From positions 42,440,142-42,504,141 of the forward strand of contig NC_133774.1 of assembly GCF_003597395.2 (NCBI RefSeq): a DNA stretch of 64,000 nt, written 5' to 3'. Both the position numbers and the translations under genes were made by a program. Positions 44,111 to 56,489 of this stretch are shown here, piece by piece. The notes beneath the pieces were generated by a model. That model ran no database searches. It was not told the origin of the DNA and saw only the letters and a list, made by a program, of their open reading frames with translations. Source of the stretch: Chelonoidis abingdonii. Taxonomy: Eukaryota; Chordata; Testudines; Testudinidae. Position 1 is the first letter of the stretch, and each line of letters begins with the position of its first letter.

Positions 44111-46868
44111 AAGTTGAGCAACCTTACTAATTAGGTGATGCTACCAGTCCCGTCTACAATAAGTAAATTATGTGCACTGCTGATCAGATTCTCAGACCAA
44201 ACCTAACAGTTCTCTCCTTTTGCTACCAGAAATCTTCAGATACAAATTATTTCAATCACAATTTTGCACCCACAATTACTTATGGATCCAGTTACTGTCA
44301 CTTGAAGATGTATTTGATGTATTGTATTTTCATGTTGATGTACATGTTATACTGTAAATGATTCATCATGTGGCATATGTGAGTTCAACATAATTTTAAC
44401 CAATATTTTTCATTTATAAATCATGTATCAACCCCAAGTATATAAAACCAGTTAAATTATGGGCCTGGGCTTGCAAACACTTACAAAAATAGTTTCACTC
44501 AGTTAGTGGAACTGCTTATTTGAATAAAAGTTTTTAGAAACAGGCACCAAATCCTTACGGTATTGTTGAAATCTGCCACTTCTGGCTTGGAATTTGACAG
44601 TCAATCAGTATGACGTACAGCAAAGGAGAGGAGGGAACATTTTCGCCAGTGATACAAAGGGCAACAACCTTATTCTCATAAAATAGTCTCATGAGGTTTT
44701 TAACTATGCTTTTCAAATTCTCATCCAAAAGACTCCTTCAGAGTAAACTCAAGATAGTGAAACTGAGCTCCATTGAAAAGAATGAAGGACTGTCAAACCT
44801 GATTAAATTAGAACCTCAATTGGCATTCCGAATATTATGCTATTTTTTATTTTAACAAATGTTTAGCCACCTAATCCAAGTTCTGCTACCTTTTGTGTTT
44901 TCAGTCTTCCCCTGTTATATATCATCTAAATGAAATCCTAATATTGACACTAAAGGCATTTTTTGTTGATAAACTTTGATTTAATTTAGAAAAAGAGCAC
45001 CTGTTTTTCAGTGGGTAGTGAATTCAAGGTCACTAATTGCAGGCTAAGTAAAGTTCATTACAGGAAGCTGTGATGTTTGATTTACCTACATGTTTCAAAA
45101 TTCCTCCACTTCTGTTTTAAAAACTCTTGGTTCGGTTACTTATTAATCAGTTAAAAGAGATTCTCTTTCAAACCATTTTGGAACCAGGGAAGGGAGGACG
45201 ATTCTTCTGTTTCCTGGGTTCAAAATCGCTTCTTAAGCAACATATAAGTTTGAGTTGTTGAGCCTATTCCTTTTTTTATTTTAATTTGCATCTTTAATAT
45301 TTTGTTTGAGAAATCTAATACTTCAGAAGTATGGAACTAAAATGTAGGGAAAAAGATTGTTCTGAACAGATATTAGATATACTTGATTTATTTATTTTTA
45401 ATAAGAACATCTACTTAGTTTAAGGGTTGCATGATTCATTCATTTTGTCAAGATACTATAGACTTTCTGTATTCTTTACCTTATTAAAATTCATTTAAAA
45501 AATCCCAGACATATTCTTTTTGTAGAGTTAATGATTGGCAGTAACTTAAAAGCAGATGATAGTATATTAAACACAATCATAGATTGTTTAGGCACAAAAA
45601 CTGTATCCCGGCATTGAGATTTTTCTTGGCTCAGCATCAAAGCATGTTAATAGGTATAGTGTTAGCCTGGGACAAAGACCGGACTGTTACTGTGGTATAT
45701 TTCATCCTGCTGTTACTTGGCAAGAGTCAGTGTATTTTTAAGTGAAGTTTGTGTGTGCGCTTGTCTAGTCACCTGGAAAAAGGATGCTTAGATGACCCGT
45801 GAAAATTCAGTTAGTGTGATGGAAGGTGAGAATGTGTAATCCTTATTATATAGTGGATTGTTAGCACATTATTGAGAGCAAGATATCATTTCAAAGTACT
45901 ACAGTGCTCTCAGTTGTTTAGCTGCACGTGTGATTTTTGTAATGTACTGGGAAGGATTTAGCAGTGGTATAGTAATGCACTTTGTAATTGCAAAATGTTT
46001 ATGCTCCATTTCCTTCATTTGTTTCAATTGAGTTGAGTAGCATGGGAAGAAAGACATTTTGAAGCTGTATATTTCTGTAAGTATGAACAGTACATCTTAA
46101 AGTAGAGTTATGGTCAGAGATGACTATCTTATGTAAAAAAAAGTATACTTCCTTTACTCAACAGATTTGCTGCCTATGTCTAGACAGTCATGTCACAGCT
46201 TAATCTACTATATTTTTATTATTTTACACTCCTTACCACACTGAAGAGCTAACATAGCCATATAAGAGTTATTGGGATTCTATTCTATCTCGCATTATGT
46301 CACAGCACAAGTTTAAACTAAGAACTGATTACTAAGTTTCAGTTGTAGAATATTTATTACTGGTAACGATGCATGGTTAAAAAGGGTACAGCTTACTTTG
46401 TGGTTGAAAGTTTAAGTTTGCAGTGCTGGCAGTTAGAAAAAAACTTTTACTTTGTTAACTGAGCGGATTTGTTTTGGAAGTCATTCCAGTAACAAACATG
46501 GATTTCCCCTCTGCCATTTTTTTTCCAGTTATTTTTCATAGTATACTGTTACTGCATTTAAAAATTTTTATGGTACAGTGACATACCATGTATGTCGTAG
46601 TGTTATCCAAATGATAAATTGCCGAGCCACATGATAAATTGTATTTATCATTGGTGTTTGACTCTGCTCACTGAATCCTCTTCCCTGGGACTATTTCTAG
46701 TATTCCTAATCTTATTTTTATTCTAATCTTAGTCATTCTAAATCATCTATTGCTTTAGTATATAGTGCTGAAAAAATAATCAAAAATATTTTCCTCTTTC
46801 CAGTTCTTCTGGGTAGCATGTTGTGTGATATGTTTGTCTGTACAAAGGTTTTTGCACAGTCCTTCTAA
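44111..46868. other. Intronic sequence without recognised transposons
   Basis: AT-rich, with no repeat family recognised. No exon-like sequence with splice signals and a phase fitting CWC27 was seen. Confidence 0.45.
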
Positions 46869-47640
46869 TCTAGAATCCTGTCTCTGACAGTGGTCTTCAC
46901 CAGATGTTTCAGAAGAAGGTGTAAGAACTGTTAGAGGAGACAGATATGGGATTATCGGGCCCCCATATAGACCTCACCTTGACTGCGAGTAGATGTTGGC
47001 TTAGGGCGGAAGCATGAGCCTTATATCCCTTTTACAAAACTTAGTTATAATGAACTATGGTAATTCTGGATATTCCTGATATCCATATCCACATTCAATC
47101 CCTTTTTAAAACCTTGTTAAATTCTTGGCCTCAGTGGTTTCCTTTAGCAATGAATTGCACAATTTAATTGCACACTGTTTAAAAAAAAAAATCTTCTGTT
47201 TTGAATTTCCAACCTTTCTATTTAATTGAATTTCCCTTTTCTCTTGTGTTGAGACGTGAACAGAAGCTTCCAATTTACCTTCTTTTTACGATTCATTATT
47301 TTATACACACTCCTGTTATAAGCTAAACCATCATATTCTTTTCAATCTATTTTCATATGAATTTTTTCCAGTCACTTGTTCATTCCTGTTGTCCCCTGAA
47401 CCACCTCTACTTCTGCAATAGTTTTTTTGAGATGGGATGACCAGTGCTGAACAAGAATATTCCAGGTGCAGCTGCAACATGGATTTATATAAAGGCTCTA
47501 TTATCTTCTCCATGTTATTCCCCGTCTTGTTCCTTATGCGGTTTAAGATCTTTGCTTCTTAGACTGAAGCTGCACATTGATCAAAGATCTTCATTGAGTT
47601 GTCTACAATGACATCCATGCTTTTTTCAGTTTGAGGGGAT
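46869..47640 (-). mobile_element. CR1-type LINE, old copy, 3' end
   Basis: Minus orientation. The 3' untranslated part is at the left (ATCCTGTCTCTGACAGTGG at 46876-46894, CAGATGTTTCAGAAGAAGGT at 46901-46920). The coding part follows (CTCTATTATCTTCTCCATG near 47497, giving MEKIIEPLYKSMLQLHLEYS). Many indels are present, so it belongs to an old subfamily. Confidence 0.78.
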
Positions 47641-48104
47641 GAGTGTGGTTAACAGGTGTCTTTTTTGGGGAAAGCCTTAATCAAAACAAATATTTGCCAT
47701 TTTTAAAAAGACACAGTTCCCCCCTCCACTCCTTTCTGTTTAATTATGAAATCTCTAATCCCCTGCCCCCCCAAAAAAATTACAGATGCTGGACAAACAA
47801 TATTCAGTCCTTAATTAGTATTAGATTAAGATGCTCAGATATCACCATGATGTGTATGGTATAAACAGCTGACTTTCCATGTTTATCTTTGTAGGCATCT
47901 TGTGATCCATCAAGAACTGTAAACTGAAGTTTTATACACATGAGAGATACCCAATTTACCAAAGGGATACAAGACACTTGTTTCTAGGTCTCAGAATGTC
48001 AGACTTTTATGACATTTTAATATATTGTAAGCTATATTAGGTCACTTTAGAGGTTTATTAAGTTATTTTCTGTTCCTGAGAGGTCTGTACAGTTAGATTC
48101 CAAT

Positions 48105-48705
48105 GGAACTAGAGACTATGAGCCATCAATGTGACGTGGCTGTGAAAAAGGCAAATATAATTCTAAGATATATCAGCAAGGTATCTCCAGTGAAGTAAGG
48201 GAAGTCTTAATACCATTGTACGAGACACTGGCAAGACCTCATCTAGGGGACTGAGTGCAATTCTGGTCCCCTATGTTCAAGAAAGATTAATTGCTGGAAC
48301 AGATGCAGAGAAGATCTACCAGGATGATCAGGGGAATGGAGAACCTATCTTATGAAAAAAGACTAAAAGACTTGGCTTGCTTAGCTTTGCAAAATAAAGG
48401 TTCAGGGGGAGTATGACTTCTCTCTGTAAATATATCAAGAGAGGCAGAAGAGCTATTTAAGCCAAAGGACAATGTTGGTACAAGAACAAATGGGTATAAA
48501 CTGTTCATGAATAAATTTAGGCTGGAAACTAGAAGGTTTCTAACCATCAGATCAATGAAGTTCAGCATTCAAATAGGAGTAATGAAGGCAAGAGACCTAA
48601 CCAGTTTTAAGACGAAGCTTGGTAAGTTTATGAACAGGATTATATGATGAGTTGGTATTGGACTTGATGTCCCAGGAGGTCCCTTCCATACCTATGTTCT
48701 TATAA
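48105..48705 (+). mobile_element. CR1 LINE 3' end, old copy
   Basis: GAGCCATCAATGTGACGTGG, AAAGGCAAATATAATTCTAA, the ACGAGACACTGGCAAGACCT segment and ATTCTGGTCCCCTATGTTCA follow CR1 order. It ends with CCCAGGAGGTCCCTTCCATA and CCTATGTTCTTATAA. Frames are broken. Plus orientation. Confidence 0.85.
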
Positions 48706-48935
48706 GCTGGTTTTATCAGTGCAGAGGATACAAAAAGTAGTCACAAAAAACTTAAAATACGATTGTTGGTGTATATATATTAAATATATGATGCACACAA
48801 CACATGTAGTGATATACAATGTTTTTTTGGCACTCTCTTGTTACTCCGTTGTTCATAAAGGATAAAATATTTATTAGGCCTTATGTTTAGGTGCAAGTAG
48901 ACGTTTCTCAACTTAAGTTGAAATTCCTCTTACAG

Positions 48936-49735
48936 TAACTCCTCGCTTAACGTTGTAGTTACGTTTTTGAAAAATGCGACTTTAAGCAAAATGATGTTAA
49001 ACGAATCCAATATCCCCATAAGAATTAATATAAATAGGAGGGGTTACACACACGGAGAGAGTATACGTTTTAAACAAACAATTTAATACTGTTCACAGCT
49101 GTGATAATTGTGAAGCTTGGTTGAGGTGGTGAAAGTAGAGGGTGGAAGAAGGTGGGATATTTCCCAGGGAATGCCTTGCTGCTAAATGATGAACTGGCAC
49201 TTGACTGAGCCCTTGAGTGTTAACACGTTGTTGTTAACGTAGCCTCTCTCACTCTTCAAGACAGCAGGAATGGAGGGGAGGGGAGACAGCATAGCAGACA
49301 GAGACAGACACACACGTTGTGTGTGGGGGAAAGGGAGAGAATGCACACTGCCCCTTTAAGTAAGATGACCCAGTCTTAAGTGCATTGTCTTTTTTAAGTG
49401 GATCAGGAGGTTGAGACAGTAGCTGCTGCCCCAAACTCTCTCTGTCTCTCTCCGTCTGTGTCCCCACCGTGCTCTATATGGAGAAGGGGGAAGCAGGATG
49501 TAGGAGCAGGGGGGAGGGGAACACCCTGACATTAACCCCCCTTACCCTCCCCTGCACATAAAGCAGGAGGCTCGGGGAGCAGCTCCAAGGCAGAGTGAAG
49601 GAGCAGCACATGGTAGTGGGGGGAGGGACAGCTGAACTGCCCGGCAATTGATAGCCTGCTGGGCAGCTGCTGCACAGGGGTGTGGAGAACTGATAGGGGG
49701 GTATTCTGTAGCACAGTAAATACAGATAATACTAC
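48936..49735 (+). repeat. DNA transposon fragment with CAGTAACTCCTCGCTTAACG end
   Basis: Starts CAGTAACTCCTCGCTTAACG after TA, then ATGCGACTTTAAGCAAAATG and ACGAATCCAATATCCCCATA. I recognise this as an abundant turtle element whose other end should be GACTTTAAGTGAGGAGTTAC. That end is missing, so the copy is truncated on the right. The ends resemble Tigger/pogo-type elements, but this is a tentative assignment. The inside is rich in GGGGAGG words. Confidence 0.6.
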
Positions 49736-49810
49736 TAACTGAAAGCCCTTACTGTTTCACATGTGTGACATTTGGACCAGATAATCCGCTATTTGTGTAA
49801 TCTTCCTCAT

Positions 49811-49900
49811 ACAACCAATGAAATTGTTGTATGCAAATAAGCTGTAATGTAATTGCTGTGATTTATTGCATTACCTCTGATACCACAATGGTCTAGGACT
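49811..49900 (+). other. Octamer-containing non-coding element, copy A
   Basis: ACAACCAATGAAATTGTTGT then ATGCAAATAAGC, with CACAATGGTCT about 50 bases on. It matches the element at 55813-55893. ATGCAAAT is the POU-factor octamer. No known repeat family was recognised. Confidence 0.45.
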
Positions 49901-49949
49901 CTTGGCATGGCATAGATGCATGCCTTGCTGTCACATTGATATAATTTAT

Positions 49950-52230
49950 GAAGTCAAAATGGCTGAGAGCTTGGATGGTAACAGACTGCAAATCTCAGTG
50001 ATGATTGAGCCTGGTGATACTTTAGACAAAAAGAGCTTACAGCCATTCTTGTAGCTGTTTCGATCGCTAGACTTCAGAGTTTCACACAAACAAGTGACAA
50101 TCCTGGAATATTACTATATAGATACCACACAAACCTATGCTCTCACTGCACACACTGTAAAATTTCTAACCTCCATTGATAATGCATGATAATGAACTAG
50201 AAACAAGGTACATGACTTTTATGTTTTAAACTCTCATAAAGGATTTTAGTCATGAAGTTACACCATGTGGACCTTATTTACAGATTAGAATGCAGTGCCT
50301 AATTTCCTGAAAAAGGCTTTGCAAATGCAGAAAAGGGCAAGTCTTTCAGAGCAACTTTATTCGAGTTTTGCTCACCTTTTCCCCCCTTCAAACTTCAGGG
50401 ATAGGGGAGAGGAAAGTGATTCAGCACCATTTCCTCACATCTGTGAATTTGTAGACTGTTTTGGCCTGGGATTAACATTTTAAATGATCCTTTTTTTGAC
50501 CCGTTTAATTTGATTTGTAACTCTCATCACCATTTTCGTCAATGCTCATTTTGATTTATTGTGGCTTTGGAAATGTCAATGATATTGGCAGTAAAAGGGT
50601 TAATCTACACTGTTTGACAACTTTGCAAGTTGATTAACAGTAAAGCATACCATAGTCACAGTTGGATAATTTCACAGCAAAATCACTTTTTAATTAGAAG
50701 TATATCAGCAGTGCAGAGCTTTTGAAGTTCTTCTTATGTTTGGCTGATAAGCAGCCATACTGAGCTCACTGATGGAAAAGCCGCCTTTTCTGAGCAAGAC
50801 TCATATTAAAGACTGGAAGTCACAGTTACGTCATTGCTTGGTTAATTGGCTGCACCTGTCACTTATTAACTGCCATAATCCAATAGTCTCTGAACCACGT
50901 GTTGAAAGGTCAGGAGGATCAGGAAAGAGCTCAGTTTACTGAGGAAAATTGTTAGACGTAGTCCTAGTGTGGCAATCTGTTGTGCATGTTAAATTCTCAA
51001 AGAAAAAGTTGCAAATAACTCTGAAGAAAATAAAAATATGCCATTTCCCCCCTATAATGTAATATTCAGCTAAATAATGACTAATTGTATAATTGTTTAC
51101 AAAAGGTTGAATTTTATTTGTAGATTTATTTTTCACATTTGTTACAAAATGCATTCATATTTTTAAATTATGTTTGGAACTAATTTTATATTTTTACAGA
51201 GATCTGTAATTCTGTAATACATATTTTGCTGAAACTTTGTTGGTCTTGATATACATATATCACTTCCATATTCAAGAAATCTGGCATAATTGGTGGGATA
51301 GGCAAAGATAGTTCTGTGCCATCTTTTATGGTCCTACCCACCTGATTGTGGATCTAGATTGTTATTATAATTAGATACGACATAGAAACATTAAGAGCAA
51401 AATTTGGATATTATCTCTTACTATTTGTGTTGATACTACCTCTTATTTTGCATAGCTAAACTTCATTTGTTTTGGTAATTATTTTAATCTCTCTTGTTCT
51501 GTTCTGTCTCTAAAATAGGTAGATTTTTGGATCTTTTTTGAAAATATTTAATTTTTATGTAACTTCTTATCATGAATATTGAAAGTAGCCCAGACTGTAT
51601 CTTGGACTGACCAAATTCAGATACACTTGTGTATAGTGCATCCTTCATGCTGTTTATGTGGAACAAGTTATCTAATTTAAACAGTTCAGAAAGGTTAATG
51701 AAATATCATTGTGGAAATCATTTTCAAGGGCAGTTTTGAGATGTTGCTATATCAATTAGCAGACACAATAGGTAACTTGTAGAGAATAGAACAGGTTCGA
51801 CATTACAATTAGTAGCATTTTCTGGTATTTGTATAGTTGATGAATACATTTTGAAGAAATAAAAGTTCTTCAAAGCCATTGCAAGAGTTGATACCCCCCT
51901 GTTCATGATCTGTAAGAGATTCGTTGCTAAGTTATATTTAAGAAGTTGTGTCAAGTTCTATTGTTACATACAGTTTATGCGGAAGACACTCTGAAAAGTT
52001 GGTTTTAACAGGTGCAGAATTTAGGCACATTATTATATTTCAGTAGTATGCCTTAACTGTAGAAATATAAAACTGTACATTTATTAATGAAAATTACATA
52101 TGAACATCCCCTTTTTCTGGTACTGCACAATAGTAATACTGCAGCAGTTAGTTCTCTGCAAAAGCCTCATACAAAGGGGCAGTTGCAGCTTCTTGTTTGA
52201 TAAAGCGCTTCCTCTCATACCAGCTCTCTT
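49950..52230. other. Transposon-poor intronic stretch
   Basis: No repeat is recognised over more than 2 kb. At 50500-50900 the sequence carries several words of regulatory type: TGATTTATTG, TAATTAG, GGTTAATTGG, CACCTGTC, TGACGTAA-like TTACGTCA and CCACGTG. It could be conserved non-coding sequence, but that cannot be tested without other genomes. Confidence 0.4.
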
Positions 52231-52231
52231 G

Positions 52232-52405
52232 TCATAAGAACAGTCATACTGGGTCAGCCAGAGGTCCATCTAGCCCAGTATCCTGTCTTCTGACGTGGCC
52301 AATGCCAGGTACCCCAGAGAGAATGAACAGAAAAGGTAATCACCAAGTTATCCATCCAGTCACCCATTCCCAGCTTCTGGCAAACAGAGGCTGGGGACTC
52401 TTAAT
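52232..52405 (-). mobile_element. CR1 3' untranslated fragment
   Basis: CATACTGGGTCAGCCAGAGG, TCCATCTAGCCCAGTATCCT and GCCAATGCCAGGTACCCCAG are the diagnostic 3' end of the CR1 subfamily also seen at 42360-42549, here in minus orientation. Confidence 0.92.
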
Positions 52406-53079
52406 ATATAGTATACTCCCTTGGCTCTTATTGCAAATATCATTTTGTCTTCTGTAAAGGAAACTTTGCAACTTTTTTTACCCTCTTCAGTGGGCTTTTT
52501 CTACTTGCATGGTCACGTCATTGCACTTTGTATTACATTCATTGTGCTACTTAATTACTCTTGGAGGAATTCTGTGCCAAAAAATTAAAAATTCTGCACA
52601 TGTTTTAAAATTCTGCAAACTTCTGTATATTTTATTTGTCAAAATAATACATTATAATCATGCCAGTTTCAATTATTTTGGTAATTTATTCCAAAATACT
52701 TGTCAGCAACTGTGTGTGTAACAATACAGACAACAAAATTCGTTCAGGAAATGTTTTTTGACAATAGATTCCTTACTAGACATATTAATACAGAACTTTG
52801 AGTAATAATTCATTTCAACTACAATAAAGAACCATATTTGCCACACCCCAGGCAATCAGTGCAATGGCTTGGGAGAGTCAAAGATAACGGAGGAGCTGAG
52901 GGAGAAGGAAGTAATTGCTGGGAAGGAGCCTGGGAGTGAATCTAGGAGGTTGTTGGATGTGTGAGGGGGAAGTATGGAATGTGTTTTGGGGGGGCAGGGG
53001 GCAATAGAGAGATTATTGGGAGCATCCTCCATGCAGGCTCTGGCTGTCCCCTAACATTTCCCATTCAGTAAGACACATC

Positions 53080-53240
53080 TACCTATGTCTCCATCTGGCC
53101 CTGCATATCCCTCCCATTGTCTCCATGTGTACTTGCAGCCCCACGCAGCCACCCCATACCTCCATCCCCATGTGGCCCTGCACTGCCTGCCACCCCATCC
53201 CCATGTGGCCCTGCATCCCACTCCCATTCAGCCCCTGCCC
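53080..53240. repeat. Minisatellite with CCCCATGTGGCCCTGCA units
   Basis: Three to four imperfect tandem units of about 20-30 bases (CCCCATGTGGCCCTGCAC, CCCCATGTGGCCCTGCATCC). They produce open frames on both strands that are not genes. Confidence 0.7.
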
Positions 53241-53293
53241 CAGTTTTTGTGATTTCCGCCCCCATGTGCCCCTCTCTGTCTGTTCTCCTCATA

Positions 53294-53411
53294 GGATGAC
53301 CAGATGTCCCAATTTTATAGGGACAGTCCTAATTTTTGGGTCTTTTTCTTATATAGGGTCCTACTACCACCCATCCTATCTTGATTTTTCACACTTGCTG
53401 TCTGGTCACCC
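53294..53411 (+). repeat. TA-flanked 120-bp MITE (GGGTGACCAGAT ends), copy 3
   Basis: Begins GGATGACCAGATGTCCC, contains TTATAGGGACAGTCCTAATT, and ends TGCTGTCTGGTCACCC. It is inserted in the larger element at 52558-53618. Confidence 0.85.
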
Positions 53412-54074
53412 TGTCTCCCCATAACCCATGTCTCCTCACCTGGTCCTGTGGACAGGACGCTATGAGGAACGCATCGTCTCCTCCTCACTATCAGCTGCTG
53501 ACTGCTACTGACTACCCTCTGTTCTGGAAAATAATACTGTATTTTCTGCAGAGAAAAAGAAATCTGTGGGAGTACATGAATTTTGCACATGAGCTAGAGC
53601 TCAAAATTCCCCCAGGAATACTTATTATATGGCAAACATTGGAAGACCAGAGCTGTGTGAAAGACATGATAAAATATAGCTTCTTTTGTATGGATGATTT
53701 GTCTTAACTTTAATAATAAAACAACAAAATTGTCAATTACACAAGCCATACTATTTTGGATTACTTGGTGCATACTAATCTTAATTTTCCTCAGATCATA
53801 TGGTGTTCCTGCTAAAAATCCTGATATGTACCATAATACTGCAACATACCAGGACATGTACTAGTTTTATTTTCTGTATGCTGTGTTCCAGATTAGAAAA
53901 TCTGAAGGCTGTTGTTCAAATTCTCCATCCTTTTGATCTTCTGATTTTTAGCAAAACCATTTTAGAATTAGTTAAAGCAGTGCAGATTTCAAAGAAATAA
54001 TTAGTATTAAAGGTACTTGGAAATGTTTATACTTGAATTACCTCTGTATTGAATATTTTATAATACGTATATAT

Positions 54075-54356
54075 CAGGGGTAGGCAACCTATGGCACGTG
54101 TGCACATAAGCTGATTTTCAGTGGCACTCACGCTGCCAGGTCCTAGCCACCGGCCTGGGGGGTTCTGCATTTTAATTTAATTTTAAATGAAGCTTCTTAA
54201 ACATTTTAAAAACCTTATTTACTTTACATACAACCATACTTTAGTTATATATTATAGACTTATAGAAAGAGACCTTCTAAAAACGTTAAAATGTATTACT
54301 GGCACACGAATCCTTAAATTAGAGTGAATAAATGAAGACTTGGCACAACGCTTCTG
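54075..54356. repeat. hAT-type MITE, 282 bp
   Basis: Starts CAGGGGTAGGCAACCTATGG and ends GGCACAACGCTTCTG. Flanks are GTATATAT (54067-54074) and ATATATAT (54357-54364), 7 of 8 matching. The CAACCTATGGCACG start is shared with the fragment at 59720. Confidence 0.75.
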
Positions 54357-54364
54357 ATATATAT

Positions 54365-55812
54365 GGTTGGATCAAAAATACATCCAGATAATCTGCCTTG
54401 ACCATCCCTCTTGGTAGTTTGATGCTCTTTTAATCAACAGAAGTAAAAAATAATTATGCCTGCATGGCTAGTTAAAGCTTTTTCTTTCATTTTAGAGTTA
54501 AACAGTGTTTGGCCCCTCCCTAAGACAGTATCACAAATGTTTGCAGTTTTATTGTGAGTCTTGTAGTATTTGTAAGGGTTCATGTGATATTCTGATTTTT
54601 GCATACTAACTTATACGTTTTTCTGAAGAACTTCCACTTGGGAATCCACCTTGTTTGGGTAGTTTTTTGGAGAGAGTCTCAGTTAATTTACTCTAAAACG
54701 AACGCTGTCAAAAAAGGCATCTGTTCCTCTTAAACCCACATACCAAACCAGGTTAAGAGAGAGGACATAACATTACGCCATTTAAAATCTCCAGAATGGT
54801 GGGGAAGAGACAGTCTCTTTGAGTCATCCTAACCATTGGATAGGGAAGTATTGTGCCCCTGCTAGGGAGGACCTACTTGCTCAAGAAGAGGGATTGACAT
54901 TTTTTAACATAAGAGTTGCACAAAATGGTTCCAGAACTTGGGCACAGCACTGAATTTATTTAAGGAAAGATGGGTTTAAGAGATCTTTAGAATTATAGTT
55001 AAAACCACCCAGTGGGCAGTAGTAGTGTGGGTTAAACAACTGTTTTGATTGCTCTATAATCAATAAAATTGCACAATATTGGCAAAACTTTATTCACGGA
55101 TGTCTGTCTTTTCGTTCAGGCATTTCCTCCACAAATTTACTGTCTAATGCCCTTTATGCTCACTGTGTTCTTGGTTTTTTTTTTTTTGTTTTTTTTTAAT
55201 GACTGCTGAAATGGTAGTTCCTGCCTGTGGCAGAGAAGAGGGATTTTGAATAGTAGCTATTGTTCTCTTGGTCTTAAAGCCCTCTGGCTATAGGATCTGC
55301 AAGAATGCCTGCTAAACCTAAGTGACAATGTCTCTATTTCATGAGAATAACTTGCTAATGAATTATAACACTATGAAAAGCCTTAGGAGCTGAGTGTGGG
55401 GGAGATTACAATATTCTTAATACATTACTCAGCTAAAGCCTTGCTTTACACTTGAAAGTTAATTCGCCCATTAGTAAGTATTAAGAAATGTAATAAATTT
55501 ATGACTTTGAATTCTAAATATGTTCTGTGTTGATCATACCTTGTTTAAATAATTGTATTATTATTTGCATAGTATATGTTATATTGTGTAGTTCTAGAAG
55601 TACTTACAACTAGTAGGGATTTATCACAGTCTTTTGGCATTAACTAATCCTCTGAACACTAGGAGGCACATAATTTTTATCAAATGATTGTTTGACTTTC
55701 AACACTGATGCCCAAGCTAGCATGCAGCCATGAAATTACTTAAAAAGCAGGATCAGTTGGGGCAAGTAATCTATCAATAAGTGTCCATTGTGTGTCGTAC
55801 CACTGAAGCATT
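54365..55812. other. Transposon-poor intronic stretch
   Basis: No repeat family recognised apart from a T-rich run at about 55165-55197. Confidence 0.4.
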
Positions 55813-55893
55813 ACAATCAATAGAATTGTTGCATGCAAATTAAGAGTAGATGAAGGATGGTGAGTGGTTGTTTTCTCTGTCACAATGGTCTCA
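55813..55893 (+). other. Octamer-containing non-coding element, copy B
   Basis: ACAATCAATAGAATTGTTGC then ATGCAAATTAAG, with CACAATGGTCT downstream. Clearly related to 49811-49900. Function unknown. Confidence 0.45.
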
Positions 55894-56267
55894 CTTAGGA
55901 GTCACCTGAGATTTTGACCTGACTTGTCTATAACCTATGTAATTGTGATAATTAGATACTTCATTAATAACCTATCTTAATTATGATCTAATTTCTTCAC
56001 ATATAGCTTATGCATAAGGTTTTAATTCATTTAAATTTATGGAAAGTTTGAAGTGTCTGACCTGTTATTAAGATCCTTTGGGACTGACACAGATGTTAAA
56101 TGTATTATAGGATACATTTTAAATTAATTTTAACTCAGAAACTAACAGCTTTGTGAATTCTAAGAAAATTCATTCAGTACTCTGAGTAAGTAGTGTAAAT
56201 TTGGGGAATATGAGCGCATTTTTCATCCATAATAAAGATATTGAATACTTGCTTTGTCAGAGGTTTT

Positions 56268-56486
56268 GAAACTGTGGGACATGCCCCCCTAAGGGGACGT
56301 GAAGAATGTTTCGAGGGGGTGAGCAGTGACATCAGGCAGTATGGGCTTCCACCCAGTGGGATTCAGGATGGGAGCGCCACCTCCATCCCCTAACTCACTT
56401 CTTTTTTGTCTGAGTTGGGGGAGGGGGCACAACCAAAATTTGTAACTCAAAAGGTGGGCTCAGCTCAAAACGTTTCAAAACCGCTG
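56268..56486. repeat. hAT-type MITE
   Basis: Starts CAGAGGTTTTGAAACTGTGG and ends CGTTTCAAAACCGCTG, imperfect inverted ends. The inside has GGGGACGTGAAGAATGTTTC and GGGGGAGGGGGCAC words. No clean 8-base duplication was found. Confidence 0.7.
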
Positions 56487-56489
56487 CTT

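Larger units (their letters stand above)
52558..53618. repeat. TA-flanked element with CTCCTGGGGGAATTCTGC-type ends, long copy
   Basis: Starts CTCTTGGAGGAATTCTGTG and ends AAAATTCCCCCAGGAA, with TA outside each end. It shares its outer 60-80 bases with the 378-bp copy at 25684 but is 1.06 kb long. It holds a GTGGCCCTGCA minisatellite (53080-53230) and a nested GGGTGACC MITE (53294-53411). Confidence 0.75.

Noticed and set aside
53083..53424. Short frames on both strands rich in Pro or Gly
   Set aside because: Produced by the CCCCATGTGGCCCTGCA minisatellite and a nested MITE.
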